This document shows, piece after piece, positions 1-8,958 of a stretch of DNA of 64,000 nucleotides. The stretch comes from Lewinella sp. JB7 (GTDB taxonomy: Bacteria; Bacteroidota; Bacteroidia; Chitinophagales; Saprospiraceae), in the NCBI RefSeq assembly GCF_024297185.1, contig NZ_JANCTD010000009.1, positions 183,716 through 247,715 on the forward strand. The letters run 5' to 3'. The notes beneath the pieces were generated by a model. That model ran no database searches and was not told where the DNA came from. It saw only the letters and a program-made list of their open reading frames with translations. Position 1 is the first letter of the stretch. Each line of letters opens with the position of its first letter. A program made the position numbers and the translations under genes.

Positions 1-481
1 GCCCGCAGTAGGTAGTGGTGGCGACGGTATCGGGCCCGGCCTCTACGTAATAACTGTGGACGTAGTAGCAGTAGCCGCCGTCAACCTCCCCGCTTACCCA
101 GTCGTTGGCGGCAGCGAGTTTCACCTCGTTCCAGCCCATATGCGGCACCTTGTCGCCGTTGGTGGGCCGGAACTGTCGCACCCGTTCCGGAAAGATCCCC
201 AGGCACTCCACGTCGCCCTCCTCGCTGTGGCTGCACAGCAACTGCATACCCACGCAAACCCCGAAGACGGGCTGGGTGAGGGAGCGGATGAGGTCGGCCA
301 GCCCCGTTTCGTTCAGGTGCTTCATGGTGGAGGCCGCGTGGCCAACGCCGGGGAAGATGACCTTATCGGCCGCGCGAATCCTGTCGGGGTCGCTGGTCAA
401 TTCGTGCTCCACCCCAATGCGCTCGAGAGCGTAGAGGACGGAGCGAATATTGCCGGCGTTGTAGTCGATCACTGCTACCAT
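1..481 (-). CDS. hisH: Imidazole glycerol phosphate synthase subunit HisH (partial)
   Basis: Glutaminase subunit of the histidine-pathway IGP synthase: it hydrolyses glutamine and passes ammonia to HisF. The 5' 160 codons are present and the gene runs off the left edge. The N-terminus MVAVIDYNAGNIRSV is typical of class I amidotransferases of this family, the oxyanion region FPGVGHA is at about residues 43-49, and the nucleophile is Cys76 in GVCVGMQLL. The catalytic His/Glu lie beyond the window edge, so they cannot be checked. The ATG at 481 is preceded on the minus strand by TACTTTTG and then 4 nt, so the transcript is probably leaderless. Confidence 0.95.
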   Translation of the reverse strand, partial: MVAVIDYNAGNIRSVLYALERIGVEHELTSDPDRIRAADKVIFPGVGHAASTMKHLNETGLADLIRSLTQPVFGVCVGMQLLCSHSEEGDVECLGIFPERVRQFRPTNGDKVPHMGWNEVKLAAANDWVSGEVDGGYCYYVHSYYVEAGPDTVATTTYCG

Positions 482-485
482 GTCG

Positions 486-493
486 CAAAAGTA
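486..493 (-). promoter_or_regulatory. Bacteroidota -7 element (TAnnTTTG) of hisH
   Basis: Read on the minus strand this is TACTTTTG, an exact match to the TAnnTTTG -7 consensus of Bacteroidota sigma factor promoters. Only 4 nt separate it from the hisH ATG. No good -33 TTG is visible at the usual spacing. Confidence 0.55.
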
Positions 494-569
494 CGACAAC
501 CGTAATGGGGGTAAATTATACCGTAACCCGGGGCATATGTCGGCTACCGCTCGGGTCTACCTTTGCGGC

Positions 570-1394
570 ATGCTACGTTCGTTCTCCTTTCCGTGTTCTC
601 TCCATCACTGGCTAGCCGGCTGCCTACTCCTGACCGCCGGTTTTCTGACTGCCCAATCCGACAGTACCGTCATCCACCGCGAATTATCCGGGACCATCAG
701 CGCCACTCACAATGGCATCTCCATCATTCCCTCGTTCTCGCTGGACAAACCGGCACTGATCATAAACCTGAAAATGGGAGGCAGCCGCTTCACCTTCGAA
801 CCCGACCTGCGTATGGCCCTGGAGGGTAAACCCTGGTCGATGCTCTTCTGGGGGCGCTACCAAGCCGTACGCGGCCGACGGTTCTCCCTCCGGTTAGGCG
901 CGCACCCGGCCATCAACTTTCGCACGGTCATGGCCCAGGTCGGGGGCGAGTTTCGGGAGGTCATCGAAACCCGCCGCTACCTCGCCTCGGAGATCGTGCC
1001 GAACTTCCGCGTGAGTCCCCATCTGTCGGTAGGCATGTATTACCTCCACGGCCGGGGACTGGATGAAGGCATCAAGGTCAGCAATTTCGTGCAACTCAAC
1101 GCCGCCCGGACCGGCATTCCCCTGTTTAGGGAGCTGCAACTCGATCTGTTTCCCCAGTTCTATTACTTGCGTACGGACGACCTGGATGGTACCTACGTGG
1201 CCGGAGCCTGGAGGATACGGAAACCAAACTTTCCCGTCGCGATAAGCGGGCTCGTCAACCGGAGCTTACGTACCGAGATCGCCCCGGAGCGGAAGTGGAT
1301 CTGGAACATCGTGGTGGAGTACCATATCGCCGCTGGCCGTTGGACGGTCCCGAACCGGCAGCCGTTGGACGGTTTCAAACCGTCCAACGGCTAG
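570..1394 (+). CDS. Secreted or outer-membrane protein of unknown function
   Basis: 274 residues if started at the ATG at 570; the frame is open further upstream to 480, but the 570 start gives a clean signal peptide (hydrophobic run LAGCLLLTAGFLTAQS). The rest has alternating, amphipathic segments (LIINLKM, PNFRVSPHLSVGMYYL, LQLDLFPQFYYLR, WIWNIVVEYHI) that suggest an outer-membrane beta-barrel. I do not recognise a family. The final codons (about residues 258-274) and the stop lie inside a palindromic repeat shared with the 44.8 kb locus, so the natural C-terminus has been replaced or extended by the repeat. It is convergent with mnmG. Confidence 0.65.
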   Translation: MLRSFSFPCSLHHWLAGCLLLTAGFLTAQSDSTVIHRELSGTISATHNGISIIPSFSLDKPALIINLKMGGSRFTFEPDLRMALEGKPWSMLFWGRYQAVRGRRFSLRLGAHPAINFRTVMAQVGGEFREVIETRRYLASEIVPNFRVSPHLSVGMYYLHGRGLDEGIKVSNFVQLNAARTGIPLFRELQLDLFPQFYYLRTDDLDGTYVAGAWRIRKPNFPVAISGLVNRSLRTEIAPERKWIWNIVVEYHIAAGRWTVPNRQPLDGFKPSNG

Positions 1395-1422
1395 CGGTTT
1401 TAAACCGTCCAACGGCTAGCGG
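1335..1422. repeat. Palindromic CCGTTGGACGGT repeat cluster, locus 1
   Basis: One half-unit GCCGTTGGACGGT at 1336-1348 is followed by a perfect inverted repeat: 16-nt arms at 1360-1375 and 1377-1392 with a single base between them. A further direct copy of the right arm (AAACCGTCCAACGGCTAGCG) starts at 1402, 25 nt after the first at 1377. The cluster contains the stop codon of the plus-strand gene (1392-1394) and the stop codon of mnmG on the minus strand (1416-1418). The same core occurs at 44834-44920. It may act as a bidirectional terminator or a REP-like element. Confidence 0.85.
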
Positions 1423-3281
1423 CCCAGGTGCACCAGCAGCACGCTCACGTCCGCCGGGCTCACCCCGCTGATGCGGCTGGCCTGGCCGATGGTCACCGGC
1501 TTGAGTTTATTCAGCTTCTGGCGGGCCTCCTTGGAGAGGGCGGTGAGCTGCTCGTAGTCAAAGGCCTTACCCAGCTTGATGCCCTCCAGGCGACTCATCT
1601 TCTCGACGGCCTGCCGTTCGCGCTCGATGTAGCCTTCGTACTTGAGAGTGACTTCGGCGAGGTTGACGGTCTCGGCATCGTAGGGCGCGAGGAAGTCGCG
1701 CAGAGCGGGCACGGCATCGGCCATTCCCTGCAGGCTTACGCCGGGACGGGCGAGGATGGAATCGAGTTTTACGCCCTGCTTCAGCGGAGCGGTACCGACG
1801 CTCTCGAGGTAGCCGTTGATCTGTTCCGGGGTGATGCTGTGCTGACGGAGCTCACCGGAAATGTCCGCTACTCCTTCCCGCTTGCTCTGCACCCGCGCTA
1901 CGCGCCCCTCCATATCCCGTACACCGAGTGCGGCGGCCATGGGGGTAAGGCGCAGATCGGCGTCGTCCTGCCGTAACAGAATACGGTACTCGGCCCGGCT
2001 GGTAAACATGCGGTAGGGCTCCTCGGTGCCCTTATTGATCAGGTCGTCGATGAGCACGCCGATGTAGGCATCGCTGCGCCGCAGGATGAAGGGATCGCGT
2101 TCCTGGACGCCCAGTGCCGCGTTCATGCCCGCGATGAGGCCCTGGCAGCCCGCTTCCTCGTAACCCGTGGTGCCGTTGATCTGCCCGGCGAAGAACAGGC
2201 CGTCGATCAGCCGCGTCTCCAGGGTAGGACCGAGCTGGGTGGGCGGAAAGAAGTCGTACTCGATGGCGTAGCCGGGCCGGAACATCTTCATATTCTCGAA
2301 GCCGCGGACCTGACGCAGGGCCTTATACTGTACGTCCTCCGGCAGACTGGAACTGAAGCCGTTCACGTAAATTTCGCAGGTGTTGCGGCCCTCCGGCTCC
2401 ACGAATAGCTGGTGCTGGTCGCGGCCGGCGAAGCGATCGATCTTGTCCTCGATGCTGGGGCAGTAGCGGGGACCGAGCCCCTGGATGCGGCCGTTGAACA
2501 TGGGGCTGCGGTCGAAGCCCTCCCGCAGGGTTTCGTGCACCTCCGGACTGGTGTAGGTCACGTAGCAGGGCAGCTGATCGGTCAGTGGGGGCGTATCGGT
2601 ATAGCTGAAGCGACCGGGATTCTCGTCGCCGTGCTGCACCGTCATGGCGCTGTAGTCGAGAGTGCGGCCGTCCAGGCGGGCGGGGGTACCGGTCTTCATG
2701 CGACCGGCTTCGAAGCCCAGTTCCTGGAGTTGTTCCGTGAGTCCGGTAGCGGAACGTTCCCCGGCGCGGCCGCCGCCGAACTGCTTTTCGCCGATGTGGA
2801 TGGTACCGTTGAGGAAGGTGCCGTTGGTGAGGACGACCGACCTGGCGGGGATTTCCATGCCGAGGCCGGTCCGTACGCCGGCAATCCTGCCGTCCTTTAC
2901 GACAAGTCCGACGACCATTTCCTGCCAGAAATCGATATTCGGATGAGCTTCCAGTCGTTCGCGCCAGTTTAGGGCGAAGGCCATGCGGTCGCTCTGGGCG
3001 CGCGGACTCCACATGGCGGGGCCCTTACTCAGGTTGAGGAGGCGGAACTGTACCATCGTCTCGTCGGTCACGATGCCGGAGTAGCCGCCGAGGGCATCGA
3101 TCTCGCGCACGATCTGCCCCTTGCCCACGCCGCCCATGGCCGGGTTGCAGCTCATCTGGGCGATCGTCTGCATGTTCATGGTGGCCAGCAATACCTTCGC
3201 TCCGAGGTTGGCCGCGGCAACGGCAGCCTCGCAGCCGGCGTGTCCGGCACCGACCACAATGACGTCGTAGGTAGGAAACAT
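1416..3281 (-). CDS. mnmG: tRNA uridine 5-carboxymethylaminomethyl modification enzyme MnmG (GidA)
   Basis: 621 residues, the usual length. With MnmE it makes the cmnm5 modification at U34 of tRNAs, using FAD, NADH and methylene-tetrahydrofolate. The FAD-binding Rossmann motif VVGAGHAGCEAA is at residues 9-20, the family signature CNPAMGGVGKGQIVREIDALGG follows at about 45-66, and the C-terminal helical domain ends with RISGVSPADVSVLLVHLGR. The two Cys of the CNPAMGG and CEIYVNG regions are present. The stop codon lies inside the locus 1 palindromic repeat. A minus-strand TAACTTTG sits 44 nt upstream of the ATG. Confidence 0.97.
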   Translation of the reverse strand: MFPTYDVIVVGAGHAGCEAAVAAANLGAKVLLATMNMQTIAQMSCNPAMGGVGKGQIVREIDALGGYSGIVTDETMVQFRLLNLSKGPAMWSPRAQSDRMAFALNWRERLEAHPNIDFWQEMVVGLVVKDGRIAGVRTGLGMEIPARSVVLTNGTFLNGTIHIGEKQFGGGRAGERSATGLTEQLQELGFEAGRMKTGTPARLDGRTLDYSAMTVQHGDENPGRFSYTDTPPLTDQLPCYVTYTSPEVHETLREGFDRSPMFNGRIQGLGPRYCPSIEDKIDRFAGRDQHQLFVEPEGRNTCEIYVNGFSSSLPEDVQYKALRQVRGFENMKMFRPGYAIEYDFFPPTQLGPTLETRLIDGLFFAGQINGTTGYEEAGCQGLIAGMNAALGVQERDPFILRRSDAYIGVLIDDLINKGTEEPYRMFTSRAEYRILLRQDDADLRLTPMAAALGVRDMEGRVARVQSKREGVADISGELRQHSITPEQINGYLESVGTAPLKQGVKLDSILARPGVSLQGMADAVPALRDFLAPYDAETVNLAEVTLKYEGYIERERQAVEKMSRLEGIKLGKAFDYEQLTALSKEARQKLNKLKPVTIGQASRISGVSPADVSVLLVHLGR

Positions 3282-3324
3282 AATTTTCGGTTTGGCGGAG
3301 CATCCATAACGCCCGGCGAACGCA

Positions 3325-3332
3325 CAAAGTTA
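3325..3332 (-). promoter_or_regulatory. mnmG: -7 element (TAACTTTG) upstream of mnmG
   Basis: On the minus strand the sequence is TAACTTTG, an exact TAnnTTTG match, placing the transcription start about 40 nt before the mnmG ATG. The -33 region is not convincing. Confidence 0.5.
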
Positions 3333-3479
3333 CGCAAATGCTCAGGGCGGGTGCGCGGGAGCCGGAGGAACAAAGCAAGAGCAGGCCAAGCAAATAGCGC
3401 GCATTAATTATACAAAATCTAAATAAGGCCCAATAATTAACAAGGCCGGACACGGGTGGCCTAGATGTTGCCGATGTCG

Positions 3480-3487
3480 TAACTTTG
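3480..3487 (+). promoter_or_regulatory. nqrA: -7 element (TAACTTTG) of the nqr operon
   Basis: TAACTTTG matches the Bacteroidota -7 consensus exactly and lies about 80 nt before nqrA in the divergent mnmG/nqrA spacer. A leader with a GC-rich start and a T-run (3508-3530) follows. Confidence 0.5.
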
Positions 3488-3568
3488 CCGCAATTCCCAA
3501 AAGCCTGGTGATCCGCCCGGCTTTTTTCCTCTTTCGGCTTCCCCCAGTCGAGTCAACCGTAACAATGC

Positions 3569-5194
3569 ATGCCCCCGCGTATGAGAAATTTTAAGAGACC
3601 GGCCGGCCTATCTCTGCTGTTACTTGCCGCGCTTTCGCTCCAGTCGCAGTCTTCGGTATCCGGCGGTAACTTGGTTTTCTACGGCATTGCCGCCCTGGCC
3701 CTCCTCATTTTCTTCTACATCGTGGTCAGCGTGGCCGATAACTTCATGGTTATCGAGTCCAAGCAGATGGGCCTCGACGACGAGAACCGTGCAGGCCTCT
3801 TCCCGGACTTCAGTCAGCTGTTCGCCGGCAAAAAGCCGAAGTACCTGAAGGATGCCCACGTGTACACCCTCACCAAGGGTTACGATATTCCCATGGATGG
3901 TGAGCCCCAGGAGACGATCAGCGAGCCCAACGTGACCCGCTTCGCCATCTCCCCTCCCGACTTCTTCGGTCTACGGCCCATCCCCAAACTCCTGGTGGAG
4001 GAGGGCGACGTCGTGAAGGCCGGCGATCCGGTATTCTTCGATAAGCAACTGTCGCGGATCAAGTTTGCCGCGCCCGTTTCGGGGGAGATCATTGCCGTCA
4101 ACCGCGGGCTGAAGCGCTCCATCGCCGAAATCGTCATTCTGGCCGATAAAGAGCAGGAAAGCCGCAGCTACGAACTTCCGACTGCCACGGCTCCCCGTGA
4201 GGAACTGGTTGAATTCCTGCTGGAGAGCGGCGCCTGGCCCTGCATCCGGCAGCGCCCCTACAACCTCGTCGCTAACCCCGACGTGGTGCCCCGTGACATC
4301 TTCGTCTCGACTTTCGACACTTCTCCCGTCGGTCCCGATCTCAACCTCGCGGTGAGCGGCCGCATGGATACCTTTCAGGCCGGTGTCGACGTGCTCCGCC
4401 GCCTGACCCCCGGTCTGGTCTATCTCGGGCTCGACGGTAACGGGGAGGTAGACTCCCCCTTCGCCGTTGTGAAAGGTGCCGAGAAGCGCTACTTCCGCGG
4501 TGCCCACCCCGCTGGGAACGTCGGGGTACAGATCCACCACATTCACCCCTGCGGCGTCGGCGAGAATACCGTTTGGACCCTCGGCGTCGAGGACGTCCTG
4601 CTGATCGGCGAGCTTTTCCGCAACGGTCATTACGATACCACCCGTCTGGTGGCGCTGTCGGGTGGCTCCCTGAGCAGTCCCGGCTACGTGCGTACCCGGG
4701 CCGGTGCCAACATCGGCGAACTGCTGGCGGGACAGACCATCGAGCCCAACTCCCGCATCATCAGCGGCGACGTACTGTCCGGCACCCAAAAATCAGCGGA
4801 AGGTTTCCTGAGCTTCTTCGACAACCAGGTCACCGCCATCCCTGAAGGCAACGAAGCCGAAATTTTCGGCTGGTTGCTGCCCCTCAAGCCCCGGGCGTCG
4901 ATCTCCCCCACCATCCCGGTGCTGAGCGACAACATCCACATCACCACCAACAGTCACGGGGAGAAGCGCGCCTTCGTGGTCAATAACGACTACGAGCAGG
5001 TCATGCCGATGGATATTTACCTGACGCAGCTTATGAAATCCATCCTCGTTAACGACCTGGAAAGCATGGAAGGACTGGGCATTTACGAGCTCGTTCCGGA
5101 GGATGTCGCCCTGGCCGAATTCGCCTGCGTGAGCAAGCAACCCCTGCAGCAGATATTGCGTCAGGGTCACGACACCATGATTGCGCAGGGATAA
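3569..5194 (+). CDS. nqrA: Na+-translocating NADH:quinone reductase subunit A with N-terminal membrane anchor
   Basis: 541 residues, against about 445 for typical NqrA. The canonical protein begins near residue 91 (HVYTLTKGYDIPMDGEPQ, the usual start of NqrA) and carries the biotinyl/lipoyl-like fold (AAPVSGEIIAVNRGLKRSI) and the NqrA core through FACVSKQPLQQILRQG. The extra N-terminus has a signal-like stretch (LSLLLLAALSLQSQ), then a transmembrane helix (LVFYGIAALALLIFFYIVVSVADNF would span it), then a charged linker. First gene of nqrABCDEF. Starts at 3569 or 3581 (both in frame) keep the extension. NqrA is normally a peripheral subunit, so the anchor is unusual. Confidence 0.95.
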   Translation: MPPRMRNFKRPAGLSLLLLAALSLQSQSSVSGGNLVFYGIAALALLIFFYIVVSVADNFMVIESKQMGLDDENRAGLFPDFSQLFAGKKPKYLKDAHVYTLTKGYDIPMDGEPQETISEPNVTRFAISPPDFFGLRPIPKLLVEEGDVVKAGDPVFFDKQLSRIKFAAPVSGEIIAVNRGLKRSIAEIVILADKEQESRSYELPTATAPREELVEFLLESGAWPCIRQRPYNLVANPDVVPRDIFVSTFDTSPVGPDLNLAVSGRMDTFQAGVDVLRRLTPGLVYLGLDGNGEVDSPFAVVKGAEKRYFRGAHPAGNVGVQIHHIHPCGVGENTVWTLGVEDVLLIGELFRNGHYDTTRLVALSGGSLSSPGYVRTRAGANIGELLAGQTIEPNSRIISGDVLSGTQKSAEGFLSFFDNQVTAIPEGNEAEIFGWLLPLKPRASISPTIPVLSDNIHITTNSHGEKRAFVVNNDYEQVMPMDIYLTQLMKSILVNDLESMEGLGIYELVPEDVALAEFACVSKQPLQQILRQGHDTMIAQG

Positions 5195-5248
5195 CTATAA
5201 AATACACGGCCTGTTTTCCATTAGCAGTCCGCAACTATAAAGCTTGAC

Positions 5249-6652
5249 ATGAAAGCATTGCACGATTTTGTAAAGAAGTTTGAGCCGGATCACGGGACAT
5301 CCCCCTTCCTGCATACGACCTACGACGCTTTCTATACCTTCCTCTTTCAGCCGCCCGCCGTCACCCAGGGTGGCGTGCACGTCCGCGACGGCATGGACCT
5401 GAAGCGCCAGATGGTGTGGGTCGTACTCGCCCTGCAGGTTCTTTACATCTTCGGCACCTGGAACATCGGTCAGCAGCACTTCTCGGCGCTCGGACAGTAC
5501 ACCGGTCTGCTGGAAGGATTTCACCTGAAGCTGGTCTACGGCCTGATCCAGGTTATTCCGATTTTCGTCGTTACGCACGTGGTCGGCCTGGGCATCGAGT
5601 TTCTCTACGCGGCCAAGAAGGGCCACTCCGTTGAGGAAGGCTTCCTGGTTTCCGGTGCCCTGATTCCTCTCATCATGCCCCCCGATATTCCCCTGTGGAT
5701 CCTGGCCGTTTCGGTGGCCTTCGCCGTCGTGCTCGGTAAGGAAGCCTTCGGCGGAACGGGTATGAACATCTGGAACATCGCCCTGCTCGCCCGGGTATTC
5801 ATCTTCTTCGCATACCCCACGACCATCTCCGGCGACGAAGTCTGGATCAGCGGTATTGAGAAGGTAGACGTCGGCGTTTACGCCAGCGAGGCTTACAGCA
5901 TCGTGCACCACGGTTTCGACTGGATCTTCGCCGGCCTCGGATGGAACACCTTCGGGCAGGGAGGAACCCTGGTCGCCGACGGTTTCACCGGTGCCACTCC
6001 CCTGGGCATTGCCGCCAAGGAAGGTTGGGAAGGCGTATCCGCCGTCTATACGCAGAGCGAAATTTTCTGGGGCACCATTCCCGGATCGATCGGCGAGTCT
6101 AGTGTACCCCTGATTCTGTTCGGTATGGCCTTCATCATGTTCACCCGCATCGCCGACTACCGCATCATCGTCGGCGGCATCATCGGACTGCTGGTCGGTG
6201 GCTTCATGCTCAACGCCATTGCCCCCGCCGAGCTCACCGAGGACACCCCCGGCATCTTCAAGTTCATGGCCATCCATCCGCTGCGGCAGATGATCATGGG
6301 CAGCTTCCTCTTCGCCATCACCTTCATGGCTACGGACCCCGTCAGTAGCGCCGACACCCCGACCGGCAAGTGGATCTACGGCTTCCTGATCGCCTTCATC
6401 GGGCTGATCATCCGGGTGCTGAATCCGGCCTACCCCGAGGGCTGGATGCTCTCCATCCTGTTGCTCAACACCTTCGCTCCCCTCATCGACCACTACGTCT
6501 ACCAGGCGAACATCAAGCGCCGCGCCAAGCGGACCGCCTCGATGGCCAAGACCCGCGACGAACTGATCACCAAGCGGAACGAGGAAGTGGAGATCTTCAC
6601 CCCCCAGAACGCCGAAGGCTACCGACCCGTCGGTAACCTGGGCAACTACTAA
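5249..6652 (+). CDS. nqrB: Na+-translocating NADH:quinone reductase subunit B
   Basis: 467 residues with about ten hydrophobic segments. NqrB is the main membrane subunit; it holds riboflavin and a covalently bound FMN and forms much of the Na+ path. The FMN attachment motif is visible as DGFTGATPLG, with the attachment Thr at about residue 250. Residues 241-300 also contain the conserved GTIPGSIGESS loop. The gene follows nqrA after 54 nt and is followed by nqrC after 18 nt, so it is co-transcribed with them. Confidence 0.97.
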   Translation: MKALHDFVKKFEPDHGTSPFLHTTYDAFYTFLFQPPAVTQGGVHVRDGMDLKRQMVWVVLALQVLYIFGTWNIGQQHFSALGQYTGLLEGFHLKLVYGLIQVIPIFVVTHVVGLGIEFLYAAKKGHSVEEGFLVSGALIPLIMPPDIPLWILAVSVAFAVVLGKEAFGGTGMNIWNIALLARVFIFFAYPTTISGDEVWISGIEKVDVGVYASEAYSIVHHGFDWIFAGLGWNTFGQGGTLVADGFTGATPLGIAAKEGWEGVSAVYTQSEIFWGTIPGSIGESSVPLILFGMAFIMFTRIADYRIIVGGIIGLLVGGFMLNAIAPAELTEDTPGIFKFMAIHPLRQMIMGSFLFAITFMATDPVSSADTPTGKWIYGFLIAFIGLIIRVLNPAYPEGWMLSILLLNTFAPLIDHYVYQANIKRRAKRTASMAKTRDELITKRNEEVEIFTPQNAEGYRPVGNLGNY

Positions 6653-6670
6653 CAAACTCAATACTCGACC

Positions 6671-7414
6671 ATGAGTACGAAATACATCTACACTTTCGGC
6701 GTCATCATGACCGTAGTGGTGGCCCTCGTTCTGGCCGGTTTCCGTACGGCTACCGCCGACGCGGCCGCCCGTAACGAAGACATCTTCAACAAACGGGAAA
6801 TTTTGGCCACGGTCGCCGAACCCCTGGCCGAGGCGGGAACTCCTATCGGCAGTCTCTCGGACGATCAGGTGCTGGAGATCTTCGAGAATCAGGTGACTCA
6901 GGTCCTCGTGAATTCCGTCGGCGAGCAAGTTGATCAGGAATTTTCCGCCCTCGACCTTGCCAAGGAGTACAAGAAGCCGGAGGATGCGCGCATTTACCCC
7001 GTCAACATCTTCGACCTGAACGGAGAGAAGTACTATGTTTTCAGCGTCCGGGGTAACGGACTGTGGGACGCGATCTGGGGCAACATCGCCCTGGCTTCCG
7101 ACCTGAATACCGTGACCGGAGCCAGCTTCGACCACGCCGGGGAAACTCCCGGACTCGGCGCCGAGATCAAGGACAATTCCGGCTGGAAGTCCCAGTTCAA
7201 GGGAAAGAAGATCTTCGACGGCGATAAGTTCGTCAGCATCATCGTGCGTAAGGGCGGTGCGGTTGATCCTGAGCACGACGTCGACGGCCTGAGCGGTGCA
7301 ACCGTTACCGGCGACGGCGTGACGAAGATGCTCTGGAACGGACTCAAAGCCTACGAGCCCTACATCGAGGAGCAGCGTGCCGAAAACGGCGCCACCAGCA
7401 TGAACCTTAAGTAA
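6671..7414 (+). CDS. nqrC: Na+-translocating NADH:quinone reductase subunit C
   Basis: 247 residues: one N-terminal transmembrane helix (about residues 7-27), then the periplasmic FMN-binding domain. The covalent flavinylation motif SGATVT is at residues 208-213 with the attachment Thr at 211; this Thr is modified by the flavin transferase ApbE, which is not encoded in this window. GLWDAIWGNIAL and ETPGLGAEI are typical NqrC/RnfG motifs. Confidence 0.97.
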   Translation: MSTKYIYTFGVIMTVVVALVLAGFRTATADAAARNEDIFNKREILATVAEPLAEAGTPIGSLSDDQVLEIFENQVTQVLVNSVGEQVDQEFSALDLAKEYKKPEDARIYPVNIFDLNGEKYYVFSVRGNGLWDAIWGNIALASDLNTVTGASFDHAGETPGLGAEIKDNSGWKSQFKGKKIFDGDKFVSIIVRKGGAVDPEHDVDGLSGATVTGDGVTKMLWNGLKAYEPYIEEQRAENGATSMNLK

Positions 7415-7459
7415 ATTCAATCCCCGCCGGCGATCCGGCGGTGACCTATAGCTACAACC

Positions 7460-8218
7460 ATGGCAGAATCAACTGAAATCAGAACCGGGGTCGTCGCCGA
7501 TCCCGCCGGTACGGAGAAAGAGCCCCTGTTCGGTAAGAAGGAGAAGATCCTGATCACTGATCCGCTACTCGACAATAACCCCATCACCATTCAGGTGCTC
7601 GGGGTGTGTTCGGCACTCGCCGTTACCTCGCTCGTGTACCCATCCCTGGTGATGGCCGTCGCGGTGGTCTTCGTGTGTGCGTTCTCGAGCCTGTTCACGT
7701 CCCTGATGCGCAACATCATTCCGAAAGCCGTACGTCTGATCGTGCAGCTGGTGATCATCGCTACGCTGGTGACCCTGGTGAACGAAGCGCTGAAGGTGCT
7801 GGCTTTCCCCGTATACAAGCAGTTGTCGGTCTACATCGGCCTCATCATCACGAACTGCATCGTGATGGGTCGCCTGGAGGCCTTCGCGATGGCCAACAAG
7901 CCCTGGCGGGCCTTCCTCGACGGCGTCGGTAACGGACTGGGTTACGGACTAATCCTGGTTGCCGTGGGCGTCGTCCGCGAGCTGTTCGGCAAGGGAAGTC
8001 TCTTTGCCGGTTCCGGCATCGCGATGAACATCATCGGCCCCAGCAACGACACGACGCAGTACTGGATCAACACCGCCGCCGAGAGCGGTATCGGCAGCTT
8101 CTTCGGTTGGTACGCCAACAACAACCTGATGGTGCTGCCCGCGGCCGCGATGTTCGTGATCGCCGTCTTCATCTGGATCCAGCGTAGCTACAATACCAAA
8201 CTGGTCGACGTCTCTTAG
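7460..8218 (+). CDS. nqrD: Na+-translocating NADH:quinone reductase subunit D
   Basis: 252 residues, with about six transmembrane helices. The N-terminus has a polar extension of some 20-30 residues compared with enterobacterial NqrD before the conserved LLDNNPITIQVLGVCSALAVT. The two cysteines that with NqrE hold the intramembrane [2Fe-2S] cluster are present, in VLGVCSA and IITNCIVMGR. It is paralogous to NqrE and lies between nqrC and nqrE in the operon. Confidence 0.96.
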   Translation: MAESTEIRTGVVADPAGTEKEPLFGKKEKILITDPLLDNNPITIQVLGVCSALAVTSLVYPSLVMAVAVVFVCAFSSLFTSLMRNIIPKAVRLIVQLVIIATLVTLVNEALKVLAFPVYKQLSVYIGLIITNCIVMGRLEAFAMANKPWRAFLDGVGNGLGYGLILVAVGVVRELFGKGSLFAGSGIAMNIIGPSNDTTQYWINTAAESGIGSFFGWYANNNLMVLPAAAMFVIAVFIWIQRSYNTKLVDVS

Positions 8219-8284
8219 GGTACGAGCCCTTCGTTCATCCGCCCGACGTCGTTTCCTACCCACCTCCTAAAGATCAACCCCACC

Positions 8285-8896
8285 ATGGGAGACTTTCTCA
8301 ACATCTTCATCAAGTCGGCCTTCATCGAGAATATGGTCCTGGCCTACTTCCTCGGTATGTGCTCCTTCCTGGCCGTATCTAAGACGCTGACCACCGCCAC
8401 CGGACTCGGACTCGCCGTCATCTTCGTTCTCGGCATCACCATGCCGATCAACTGGGTGATCAATGAGTTCATCCTCATTCCGGCCGAACTCGAATTTCTG
8501 CGCTTCATCCTCTTCATTGCCGTAATCGCCTCCACCGTACAGCTGGTGGAAATGGTGGTGGAGAAGTTCAGTCCCGGTCTCTATGCAGCCCTGGGTATCT
8601 TCCTTCCCCTCATCACGGTGAACTGCGCCATTCTCGGTGGTAGCCTCTTCATGGTCAGCCGGGAGTACAACCTGACCGAATCGGTCGCTTTCGGTCTCGG
8701 TGGCGGCTTCGGCTGGTTCCTGGCCATCATTGCGCTGGCGGCTATTCGTGAACGCATCCGGTACAGCAACGTGCCCCCCGCCCTACGTGGCCTGGGCATG
8801 GCGTTCCTCATTACCGGTTTGATGGGTGTTGCCTTCCTGAGCCTGACCGGAATCGACCCCGCCGTCTTTGCCGGATGGAGCGGCGCGGCCGAGTAA
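8285..8896 (+). CDS. nqrE: Na+-translocating NADH:quinone reductase subunit E
   Basis: 203 residues, six predicted transmembrane helices in inverted topology relative to NqrD. The cluster-ligand cysteines are in YFLGMCSFLAVS and TVNCAILGG. Start MGDFLNIFIKSAFIENMVLA is typical. Located 66 nt after nqrD and 62 nt before nqrF. Confidence 0.97.
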   Translation: MGDFLNIFIKSAFIENMVLAYFLGMCSFLAVSKTLTTATGLGLAVIFVLGITMPINWVINEFILIPAELEFLRFILFIAVIASTVQLVEMVVEKFSPGLYAALGIFLPLITVNCAILGGSLFMVSREYNLTESVAFGLGGGFGWFLAIIALAAIRERIRYSNVPPALRGLGMAFLITGLMGVAFLSLTGIDPAVFAGWSGAAE

Positions 8897-8958
8897 GTTT
8901 TACCCCGAACAGATAAACCGTCGGTTGTAGAACCGGCTTATACGTAAAATATCCCACC

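Noticed and set aside
5195..7420. Very long minus-strand open frame opposite nqrB-nqrC
   Set aside because: It is exactly antisense to well-supported NqrB and NqrC; its translation is low-complexity (rich in Gly, Val, Asp, His) as expected from the opposite strand of GC-rich genes.
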